A stretch of 8,221 nucleotides of DNA, taken from NCBI GenBank assembly GCA_964361185.1, contig CAYHZS010000036.1:1-8221 (forward strand). The letters run 5' to 3'. The stretch comes from JBAZYZ01 sp964361185. GTDB lineage: Bacteria; Patescibacteriota; Minisyncoccia; Phycocordibacterales; VMEP01. Positions 1 through 4,986 of this stretch are shown here, one piece after another. The notes below the pieces were generated by a model, which was given only the letters and a program-made list of their open reading frames with translations, made no database searches and was not told where the DNA came from. Every line of letters starts with the position of its first letter. Positions within the stretch are counted from its first letter, which is position 1. A program made the position numbers and the translations under genes.

Positions 1-772
1 AATCGCGTTCAAACACATGAACGTCCTTACAGGGAATCGTATGCGCTATTATGGCCGATGGTCTGTCAAAAATCGCTTTGGCTTCCTCCACGGCGTCAAA
101 AATCGCGTGGAAACTGTGTCCGTCTATTTCCTGCACGTGCCAATTGAAAGACGCTAGCTTCTCATGAAGCGGTTCAAGTGGCATCACGTCCTCGGTAAAA
201 CCATCTATCTGAATATTATTGCGGTCAATGATGGCGACAAGATTATGCAATTTTTCTTTGCCCGCGAGCATAAAAGCTTCCCAGTTGTTTCCTTCATCGA
301 GCTCGCCGTCACCCAAAAAACAATAGATGAATTTGTTTGACGCGCGCCCTTTGTCTATCCTCTCCGCAAGCGCCATACCTGTAGCTTGCGATAAACCCGA
401 ACCAAGTGGACCGGAAGATGTTTCTACATAAGGTAAAAATTCGCGATGCGGATGTCCCTGTAGGCGCGAACCAAATTTGCGAAGTGTCATTAATTCGTCT
501 CTTGAGAAATATCCTGCGTGAGCCATAGTCGCGTACATTACGGGACAGATGTGACCGTTCGAGAGCACCAGCCGGTCGCGCTCTGGCCAGTCGGGCCTTT
601 TTGGGTCATGGTTCAAAATACCAAAATAAAAAGCGGTAAAAATATCCGCCATACCGAGCGGGCCTGCGGTGTGTCCCGAACCAGCTTCCACAAGCATTGA
701 AATAATGTCCTGACGAATGAGGTTGGCTTTTACCTCTAACTCTTTTATCTTTTTATCGTCCAAGGAGAGCAT
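1..772 (-). CDS. tktN: Transketolase, N-terminal (thiamine diphosphate-binding) subunit, 3'-truncated by the window edge
   Basis: This is the thiamine-diphosphate half of a split transketolase, which moves two-carbon ketol units between sugar phosphates in the non-oxidative pentose phosphate pathway in the cytoplasm. I translated 257 complete codons from the ATG at 772-770. Visible motifs are SGHTAGPLG at residues 32-40 (the family norm is SGHPGGPLG), LSNGH 70-74, the GDGEL motif starting the cofactor- and metal-binding segment at 154-158 followed by DEGNNWEA, and NNIQIDG 185-191 with the metal-ligand Asn. The usual PGKGV near the end of the domain reads PCKDV (247-251), keeping the Lys. Separate N-terminal subunits are about 270-290 residues, so only the last few dozen are missing. 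The start lies 4 nt after the rpe stop with no Shine-Dalgarno sequence, which suggests translational coupling. The C-terminal subunit is expected just beyond the left edge but cannot be seen. Confidence 0.93.
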   Translation of the reverse strand, partial: MLSLDDKKIKELEVKANLIRQDIISMLVEAGSGHTAGPLGMADIFTAFYFGILNHDPKRPDWPERDRLVLSNGHICPVMYATMAHAGYFSRDELMTLRKFGSRLQGHPHREFLPYVETSSGPLGSGLSQATGMALAERIDKGRASNKFIYCFLGDGELDEGNNWEAFMLAGKEKLHNLVAIIDRNNIQIDGFTEDVMPLEPLHEKLASFNWHVQEIDGHSFHAIFDAVEEAKAIFDRPSAIIAHTIPCKDVHVFERD

Positions 773-776
773 TTTG

Positions 777-1460
777 TTACATAGATTCGAGTTTGGATAT
801 GGCTTCGCGTGGATTTTCGCTTTTCAAAATTACCGAACCGGCAACAAGGCGGTCGGCACCCGCATCAAGAAGTAAGGGCGCCGAATCAAAATTAACGCCT
901 CCGTCTATGCTTATTATTATATCAGGGTATTTGGCACGAAGCGCCTTAATTTTGGGGATTACTCGCTCATCAAAAGGCTGCCCTTGATAGCCAATTTGCG
1001 CTATACCCATAAGTTGCACAAAATCAATTGGTCTTTCATCTGTAATAAACTCATCAAGTACTTCATTCGGCATCGCCGTATCTATAGCGATAGCGACCTC
1101 CGTATTCATGTCCTGCACTTTGCGCACCGCTTCCCAAATTTTGTCCTTCTCCGCACTTTCATAATGAAAAATAATACGCCCTCCGCCCAAACGCACGAAA
1201 TCCTCGGCATATTTTTCCGGATTTTTTATCATCAAATCAAATTCGTAATTAATGTCGTCCCAATACGGCAATCCTTCTTCTTCGGAAAACACAGACGCCG
1301 CGACGCGGTGAATGTCGGGAAACGGCCAATCCACAGGCGGGACAAACTTCCCGTCCATCACGTCTATCTGCACCCATTTAGCCGCGCCGCGCACGCGCGC
1401 GACCGTGCTTTCCAAGTCACTCAAATCTTTGGGCATTATTGCGGGAATTATTTCAGTCAT
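777..1460 (-). CDS. rpe: Ribulose-phosphate 3-epimerase, divergent
   Basis: This is a cytoplasmic TIM-barrel enzyme expected to interconvert D-ribulose 5-phosphate and D-xylulose 5-phosphate, supplying xylulose 5-phosphate to transketolase, the next gene. The protein has 227 residues, the normal family length. Motifs are the N-terminal PAIMP (in place of APSIL), QIDVMDGKFVPP 31-42, DLMIKNP 75-81, HYE 99-101, the phosphate-loop-type GYQGQPF 157-163, SIDGGVN 184-190 and AGADRLVAGS 200-209. Of the four canonical metal ligands (His, Asp, His, Asp), both Asp are kept (D33, D186), but the first His is Gln31 and the second aligns with Asp75. This is unusual against characterised epimerases but may be normal in CPR relatives. 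The start follows the phosphatase stop by 25 nt and has no recognisable ribosome binding site. The family assignment is secure; activity as an epimerase is inferred. Confidence 0.9.
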   Translation of the reverse strand: MTEIIPAIMPKDLSDLESTVARVRGAAKWVQIDVMDGKFVPPVDWPFPDIHRVAASVFSEEEGLPYWDDINYEFDLMIKNPEKYAEDFVRLGGGRIIFHYESAEKDKIWEAVRKVQDMNTEVAIAIDTAMPNEVLDEFITDERPIDFVQLMGIAQIGYQGQPFDERVIPKIKALRAKYPDIIISIDGGVNFDSAPLLLDAGADRLVAGSVILKSENPREAISKLESM

Positions 1461-1485
1461 TGAAATAGGTTATAGCTCACAGCTG

Positions 1486-1509
1486 TTAGTTTATAGTTTT
1501 TAGTTTATA
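1486..1509. repeat. Short AT-rich direct repeat at the phosphatase/rpe junction
   Basis: The 10-mer TTAGTTTATA occurs at 1486-1495 and again at 1500-1509, a period of 14 nt. It encodes the last residues and the stop codon of the phosphatase gene on the minus strand. An 8-bp palindrome, ACAGCTGT, sits at 1479-1486 in the following spacer. The repeat may have grown by slippage; no function is evident. Confidence 0.5.
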
Positions 1510-2025
1510 TAACCAACCGGGTTGCCATTTAAACGGAGCAGAAATTATTTCTTCAAGCGGTCGATTGTTTATTAAATTTTCAAGCCCATATTGAGTTGCA
1601 CGGTGCCCAATAATCATAACCCTTTTGCCGTCACAGTTTTTAAGCAGATCGCATAAAAAAGATTTCATTCGTTCTGTCGTTTGAGTGTAGCTTTCGCCAT
1701 TCGGAAAAGGGATTTCTATTCTTTTGAGTTTTTGCTCGTCTACTTCAGAGCTTGCTTTCCTCGTAAAATCACCATAGTCGCATTCCCTTAAACGAGCGTC
1801 TCTTATAATTTTAAACTTATCTCCAAACGCTATTTCCGCACTTTTATACGAACGTTGTAAGTCTGAACAAAAAATTGAGTCGAAATTATCTTCTATATAC
1901 CTACCCCCCATTTCTTTAGACTGCTTTATGCCTAGTGGAGATAGTTCAACATCATAATGACCGGAGGAAATATGGTCTTCGTTATCAAAGGTCGTCCCAT
2001 GTGCCTCAAATACTATCCCAACCAT
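1486..2025 (-). CDS. Histidine phosphatase superfamily protein (phosphoglycerate-mutase-like)
   Basis: This 179-residue protein belongs to the phosphohistidine-forming phosphatase/mutase superfamily. The N-terminal motif is EAHGTT (7-12) rather than the usual RHGET: the catalytic His9 and the following Gly are present, but the Arg before the His is Ala8. Other expected positions are kept: DNE at 14-16 and the SGHYDVELSPLG segment, CSDLQRS 53-59 with Arg58, the acidic segment RECDYGDF with Glu81, and the second catalytic His in IGHRATQYG (His141). Size and architecture fit small phosphatases such as alpha-ribazole or sugar-phosphate phosphatases better than the larger glycolytic phosphoglycerate mutases, but the substrate cannot be read from the sequence. 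The ATG lies 1 nt after the stop of the upstream gene, so translation is probably coupled. Its position among pentose phosphate genes suggests a small phosphorylated sugar or metabolite as substrate, which is inference only. Confidence 0.85.
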   Translation of the reverse strand: MVGIVFEAHGTTFDNEDHISSGHYDVELSPLGIKQSKEMGGRYIEDNFDSIFCSDLQRSYKSAEIAFGDKFKIIRDARLRECDYGDFTRKASSEVDEQKLKRIEIPFPNGESYTQTTERMKSFLCDLLKNCDGKRVMIIGHRATQYGLENLINNRPLEEIISAPFKWQPGWLYKLKTIN

Positions 2026-2026
2026 T

Positions 2027-2440
2027 TTATTTTTGTTCTGAATTAAACCTCTCTATTGTTTTCTCTAAAATATCTCTTCCTGTATCGGAAAAATTATCTC
2101 CGCCATAGAAATCAACTATGTGCATAAACTTAGGGTCTCTTGCTCCGCCCAATGCAACCCTAAAAGTAAATTTTTCATTATTTGCTGTTATCTCTTCCGG
2201 CAAATCTTGTATATTCCCAAAAGTGATAATTCTGCCTGTTTCTTTGTCAGCATATCCATTGGCAGCGGCGCATAAATATTTTCTACCATTTACTACTGCG
2301 CTTCCCGCATTCCCCCCTATAGATTCTTCTATGAGAAGCCTCATCATTTCGCTTTTTATAATTTCGGCGTTGCGAGCTAAAATTTCGGTGTTTATTTGAG
2401 GCCCAACTTCACCTTTGTCGAAAAAATCAAGTCTATCCAT
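2027..2440 (-). CDS. Conserved-context hypothetical protein, 137 residues
   Basis: I do not recognise this protein. It is predicted to be soluble: there is no signal peptide or membrane segment, and charged residues are spread throughout. The N-terminal third (about 15-40) is probably helical. The middle contains small-residue and aromatic segments, GGNAGSAVV (42-50), KYLCAAANGYADKETGR (54-70) and ITFGNIQDLP (72-81). The C-terminal half has FTFRVALGGARDPKFMHIVD (91-110) and DFYGGDNFSD (110-119), then a helix. The pattern of a conserved HIVDFYGGD strand-loop with acidic residues looks like a folded enzyme or binding domain, but no catalytic motif can be named. It starts 3 nt after the rpiB stop and ends 1 nt before the phosphatase ATG, so it is firmly embedded in the operon and very likely co-translated. 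A role linked to sugar-phosphate metabolism is inferred from position only. Confidence 0.72.
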   Translation of the reverse strand: MDRLDFFDKGEVGPQINTEILARNAEIIKSEMMRLLIEESIGGNAGSAVVNGRKYLCAAANGYADKETGRIITFGNIQDLPEEITANNEKFTFRVALGGARDPKFMHIVDFYGGDNFSDTGRDILEKTIERFNSEQK

Positions 2441-2443
2441 TTT

Positions 2444-3011
2444 TTAATCGTCTATTTTATTAATCCGCCGTATGTGTCTTTCATCTCCAGAAAAAGGCGT
2501 ATCCAAAAATATGCGCACTGCTCCTTTTATTGATGACGTAATAGTGCGTCCTGNNNNNNNNNNCTCCCCCAAACACGCCGTAAAAAAAAATTCCGCCCCG
2601 GCCGCGCGGCGCGCGGGCCCCCCCCCCCACGCCCGCTCCGATAGATAAAACATTCGCATTATTGTGCTGTCTGGCCAGTCTCACAATTTCAAAACCGTCG
2701 CCAGCTCCTTGCCCGCCTGAAGAATCTTTCTGCAAGGCGGGGCCGTAATATTCCGCCGCGCGCACATGCGGAAATCTGTTGGCGTCAATCGCCTCACCTT
2801 GCCCCGATCCGCCCAAAATAATCCCCATCGTTCCTTCGGGGTCTGCGGACACCTCGCGCGCCACCGCCTCTATAAAATCCGGATAATCGTCCGTTTCATC
2901 GTATTTAAATGCCCCCTTATTACCCACTTCATATCCCTCTTCCATCAGCATTGATATGAGTTTTTCTTTAAGTTTAAAACCAGCATGATCGGCGCCAATA
3001 TATACTTTCAT
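2444..3011 (-). CDS. rpiB: Ribose-5-phosphate isomerase B (RpiB/LacAB family), interrupted by an assembly gap
   Basis: RpiB interconverts ribose 5-phosphate and ribulose 5-phosphate in the pentose phosphate pathway. Residues 1-126, from the ATG at 3011-3009, are a clean RpiB N-terminus: IGADHAG 5-11, YPDF 53-56, GGSGQGE 67-73, NRFPHVRAA 78-86 and HNNANVLSIGA 116-126. The active-site position that is Cys in E. coli RpiB is Glu73 here, as in the GGSGNGE-type enzyme of Mycobacterium tuberculosis. The C-terminus lies in another frame, from 2551 to the stop at 2446-2444, with the hallmark IFLDTPFSGDERH segment and a basic tail. Between the halves are ten Ns and an implausible stretch of homopolymers and GC. 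Joining SIGA directly to GRTITSS restores family spacing and gives about 161 residues, close to normal length. I therefore read this as a functional gene broken by assembly, not a pseudogene. It lies 114 nt downstream of the GAPDH gene. Confidence 0.88.
2554..2633. other. Scaffold gap (10 N) plus suspected contig-end artefact inside rpiB
   Basis: Positions 2554-2563 are ten Ns. The adjoining 2564-2633 contains a run of nine A (2582-2590), an extreme GC block around 2594-2617 and a run of eleven C (2618-2628). Translated in the rpiB frame it gives Gly/Arg-rich residues unlike any RpiB. The sequence on both outer sides matches the family well. The most economical reading is low-quality contig-end sequence joined by a nominal gap of uncertain length. 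Confidence 0.85.
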
Positions 3012-3013
3012 AA

Positions 3014-3124
3014 AAATTTCAAATGATAAATTTCAAATTTTTAAACAATGTCCAAATTTTCTAATGTTTTAAAAAATAATACATTAACATTTATTTTGAA
3101 ATTAAAAATTTGAAATTTGAAATT
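3014..3124. repeat. AT-rich long inverted repeat between the GAPDH gene and rpiB
   Basis: A perfect 17-nt inverted repeat pairs 3028-3044 (AAATTTCAAATTTTTAA) with 3102-3118. A second 10-nt pair (AATTTCAAAT at 3015-3024 with 3115-3124) lies outside it and slightly overlaps it, so alternative pairings are possible. Inside the loop, TAATGT (3062-3067) can pair with ACATTA (3081-3086). The element fills nearly the whole 114-nt spacer and starts 1 nt after the GAPDH stop. It could act as an mRNA-stabilising or attenuating hairpin within the operon, or be a dispersed MITE-like repeat. It is too AT-rich, and lacks the GC stem, for a classical intrinsic terminator. Confidence 0.75.
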
Positions 3125-3125
3125 A

Positions 3126-4178
3126 CTAAAGATACTCTCCTGCTCTTACCACGTGTTCTACTAGTGTATTAGCGTAGCCGACTTCATTGTCGTACCAAGC
3201 AAGCACCTTGACCAAATTTCCACCAACAACTTTTGTAAATGCCAAGTCCGCGATAGATGCGTAAGTGGAGCCGACAATGTCTGAAGATACAACTTCTTCT
3301 TCGGTCACCGTGAAAATATTTTTCCAGCGTTCGTCACCTGCTGCTCTACGCAAAATATCGTTCACTTCTTCAGCCGTTGTGTCGCGCGAAGAAATAAAAG
3401 TAATGTCGGCAATGGAGCCTATCGCCACTGGTACTCTAAGCGCAATACCATCGAATTTCCCAGCCAAGCCGGTAAGTGCTTTTGTCACCGCAATTGCCGC
3501 GCCCGTGGTTGAAGGCACAATATTTTGCGCGCCTGCGCGCCCGCGCCTAAAATCTCCCTTATCGGGGCTATCTACTATTTTTTGCGTAGCCGTGTAAGCA
3601 TGTGTCGTACTTAAAATCGCTTTTTCAATTCCCAAACTTTCGCTCAAAATTGAGATAACGGGACTAGCCGCGTTCGTGGTGCAAGAACCGTTGGAAGAAA
3701 CTTTGCACGAATGAAGCTTATCTTCATTAACCCCCACAAGTATTGTATAACCGCTTTCTCCATCTTCCGTGCGGGCTTGCCCGCCTAAATTTTCGGAGGA
3801 AATTTTGGCGGGAGCCGAAATAACCACGCGCTTCGCGCCTCCTTCAATGTGTCCTTTTGCTTTTTCGTAATTTTCAAAAAGTCCCGTCGATTCCACCACC
3901 AAATCCGCACCCAATTTCCCCCATGGAATTTTGGCTGGTTCTTTCTCGCTTACCATGGCGATTTTATGACCATTCACATTGAGCGAACCTTGGCCCGCTT
4001 CCACACGCAAATCGCTTTTACCATAAACCGTATCGTACCTCAAGAGATAAGCCAGATTTTCCGCATCACCCAAATCATTTACCGCGACAATCTCAATCTC
4101 CGGCCTGTCTATGGCAAGCTTGAGAAATGCCCGTCCGATGCGCCCTAAGCCGTTAATGCCCACTTTGATTTTTGACAT
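3126..4178 (-). CDS. gap: Glyceraldehyde-3-phosphate dehydrogenase, type I
   Basis: This enzyme carries out the NAD-dependent phosphorylating oxidation of glyceraldehyde 3-phosphate to 1,3-bisphosphoglycerate in cytoplasmic glycolysis. The protein has 350 residues, slightly longer than the usual 330-340. It has the Rossmann motif NGLGRIGR 9-16, ND 34-35 at the adenine-ribose position, ESTGLF 96-101, the active-site segment SNGSCTTN 162-169 with nucleophile Cys166, His193 in THAYT, Arg249 in ALRVPVAIGS, and the C-terminal WYDNEVGYA 328-336. The usual second Cys of CTTNC is Ala170. About 15 extra residues (roughly 128-143) separate SAPAK from the TILVGVNED strand and account for the extra length. 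The start is supported by an AGGG Shine-Dalgarno-like sequence 5 nt upstream (4187-4184 on the minus strand). It is the first gene of the minus-strand series and is transcribed divergently from the transposase gene. Confidence 0.96.
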   Translation of the reverse strand: MSKIKVGINGLGRIGRAFLKLAIDRPEIEIVAVNDLGDAENLAYLLRYDTVYGKSDLRVEAGQGSLNVNGHKIAMVSEKEPAKIPWGKLGADLVVESTGLFENYEKAKGHIEGGAKRVVISAPAKISSENLGGQARTEDGESGYTILVGVNEDKLHSCKVSSNGSCTTNAASPVISILSESLGIEKAILSTTHAYTATQKIVDSPDKGDFRRGRAGAQNIVPSTTGAAIAVTKALTGLAGKFDGIALRVPVAIGSIADITFISSRDTTAEEVNDILRRAAGDERWKNIFTVTEEEVVSSDIVGSTYASIADLAFTKVVGGNLVKVLAWYDNEVGYANTLVEHVVRAGEYL

Positions 4179-4204
4179 ATTTACCCTATAAATTTTTTAT
4201 ATAG

Positions 4205-4234
4205 TAATTACCGATAATTCTACCACCTAACCAA
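4205..4234 (-). promoter_or_regulatory. Possible promoter of the GAPDH gene
   Basis: On the minus strand, TTGGTT (4234-4229) and TAATTA (4210-4205) are separated by 18 nt and lie about 27 nt before the ATG. The fit to sigma-70 consensus is loose, and the region is AT-rich enough for chance matches. The real promoter must nevertheless lie in or just beyond this 121-nt divergent spacer. Confidence 0.25.
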
Positions 4235-4245
4235 TAAAACAAAGA

Positions 4246-4293
4246 ATTTTATCAAGGTTAAACCTTGATATCAAGGTCGGACCTTGATAAAAT
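4246..4293. repeat. Tandem pair of REP-like palindromes upstream of the transposase
   Basis: Palindrome 1 spans 4250-4270 with 10-nt arms (TATCAAGGTT) around a central A. Palindrome 2 spans 4269-4289 with 10-nt arms (TATCAAGGTC) around a central G; they overlap by 2 nt. The outer edges also pair with each other (ATTTTATCAAGGT at 4246-4258 with ACCTTGATAAAAT at 4281-4293), so the block can form either two small hairpins or one long hairpin. Between the copies the innermost arm base pair changes from T:A to C:G, preserving pairing. Confidence 0.88.
4265..4293 (+). promoter_or_regulatory. Predicted sigma-70 promoter of the transposase gene, built from REP sequence
   Basis: TTGATA (4265-4270) and TAAAAT (4288-4293) are each one mismatch from the -35 and -10 consensus, with the optimal 17-nt spacer. 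TG lies one base before the -10 box (4285-4286), forming an extended -10. Transcription would start about 7 nt downstream, at the A of the ATG at 4300, giving a leaderless or nearly leaderless mRNA. No Shine-Dalgarno sequence lies before the gene, which is consistent. The boxes fall inside the palindromes, so hairpin extrusion or RAYT binding could affect transcription. Confidence 0.6.
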
Positions 4294-4299
4294 ATTGGT

Positions 4300-4977
4300 A
4301 TGTCTAGAAGGATAACTTTCTCCCCAAAAGAATATTACCATCTATATAATCGTGGCACGGAAAAAAGGAATATTTTTCTTAGAAAGGGCGATTATGAACG
4401 TTTTATAACTCTACTTTATTTATGCAATAGTGAGATTCCTGTACACATTCAGATCCAAGGCAAAACATTAAGCGAGCTAACCACCTTAGATCGTGGTGAT
4501 AGATTGGTAGATATCTGCGCGTACTGTCTAATGCCGAATCATTTCCATATTTTAGCGCGAGAAATAAAAGACGGCGGGATTAGTCTATTTATGCAAAAAA
4601 TCATGACTGGCTACACTATGTACTTTAATAAACGAAATGAACGAAGTGGTGTACTTTTCCAAGGAAAGTTCAGGGCAACCCACGCCGACAATGACGCGTA
4701 CCTTTCTTATCTCATTTCATATATACATCTAAATCCAGTAAAAATAATAAACCCACAGTGGAAAGAGCGGGGAATAACCAATGAATCTCGGGCGAAAAAA
4801 TTTCTAAAAGAATACTGGTGGTCAAGTTATCCGGATTATCTGGGGCAAAAACGAACGGAGGGAGTAATTGTTGAAAAGGAATCTTTGCCGGCTTACTGTA
4901 AGACACCTGAGGATTTCGAGCATGCTGTCGAGGAATGGCTCAACTACAACGCCAAAATTATCAAGGTCCGACCTTGA
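4300..4977 (+). CDS. REP-associated tyrosine transposase (Y1_Tnp/RAYT, HUH superfamily)
   Basis: This is a single-strand-specific DNA endonuclease/transposase of the IS200/IS605-like Y1 fold, expected to nick and join REP hairpins through a phosphotyrosine link. The protein has 225 residues. Motifs are the opening YYHLYNRGTEKRNIF (12-26), typical of RAYTs, the metal-binding HUH motif as NHFHIL (80-85, His81 and His83), and the helix MTGYTMYFNKR (102-112), where Tyr105 is the best candidate nucleophile and Tyr108 the alternative. GVLFQGKF (117-124), SYIHLNPVK (140-148) and WWSSYPDYLG (173-182) are also characteristic of the family. An in-frame TAA at 4288-4290 leaves the ATG at 4300 as the only reasonable start. 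The last residues, IIKVRP, and the TGA stop are encoded by the left arm, centre and right arm of the downstream palindrome. All domain landmarks are present, so the gene looks intact. It is divergent from the GAPDH gene and convergent with the LamG gene. Confidence 0.93.
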   Translation: MSRRITFSPKEYYHLYNRGTEKRNIFLRKGDYERFITLLYLCNSEIPVHIQIQGKTLSELTTLDRGDRLVDICAYCLMPNHFHILAREIKDGGISLFMQKIMTGYTMYFNKRNERSGVLFQGKFRATHADNDAYLSYLISYIHLNPVKIINPQWKERGITNESRAKKFLKEYWWSSYPDYLGQKRTEGVIVEKESLPAYCKTPEDFEHAVEEWLNYNAKIIKVRP

Positions 4978-4982
4978 TAATT
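4956..4982. repeat. REP-like palindrome overlapping the transposase stop codon
   Basis: Arms of 13 nt (AATTATCAAGGTC at 4956-4968, its complement at 4970-4982) flank a central C at 4969. The core is identical in its arms to the second upstream palindrome. The transposase TGA (4975-4977) lies in the right arm, and the stop of the opposing LamG gene (4989-4987) is 4 nt beyond it. Because it sits exactly between two convergent genes, it may also form a 3' hairpin on both transcripts, but it has no strong U tract. Confidence 0.88.
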
Positions 4983-4986
4983 AGGC

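Larger units (their letters stand above)
4246..4982 (+). mobile_element. REP/RAYT unit: transposase gene bracketed by REP-like palindromes
   Basis: A Y1 transposase gene is flanked by three copies of the same palindromic core (ATCAAGGT...ACCTTGAT), two tandem upstream and one at its 3' end. This is the standard architecture of a REP-associated tyrosine transposase (RAYT), in which the protein recognises and processes the palindromes as single-stranded hairpins. RAYTs are usually domesticated single-copy genes that mobilise REPs elsewhere in the genome rather than themselves. No target-site duplication is evident around the unit. Confidence 0.8.

Noticed and set aside
518..700. 60-codon plus-strand frame at the left end
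   Set aside because: It lies antisense to conserved transketolase motifs and has no ribosome binding site or family resemblance.
984..1463. 159-codon plus-strand open frame antisense to rpe
   Set aside because: Its product resembles no family and is rich in His, Arg and Phe, as expected for an antisense reading. The minus-strand epimerase explains this DNA fully.
2564..2633. GC-rich and poly-C block as a regulatory element or foreign insert
   Set aside because: It abuts the gap, contains runs of 9 A and 11 C, and interrupts an essential gene; contig-end error is far more likely.
2444..3011. rpiB as a genuine frameshifted pseudogene
   Set aside because: The break coincides exactly with Ns and error-like homopolymers, while both flanks keep perfect family motifs and the correct spacing when joined.
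3014..3124. Intrinsic terminator after the GAPDH gene
   Set aside because: The stem is almost pure A/T with a long loop and lacks a GC core followed by a U tract, and the downstream genes lack an obvious separate promoter.
4246..4982. Three palindromic repeats as a CRISPR array or attachment sites
   Set aside because: The copies have no regular spacers: two are tandem with a 2-nt overlap, and the third is almost 700 nt away at the end of a RAYT gene. No integrase or cas gene is present.
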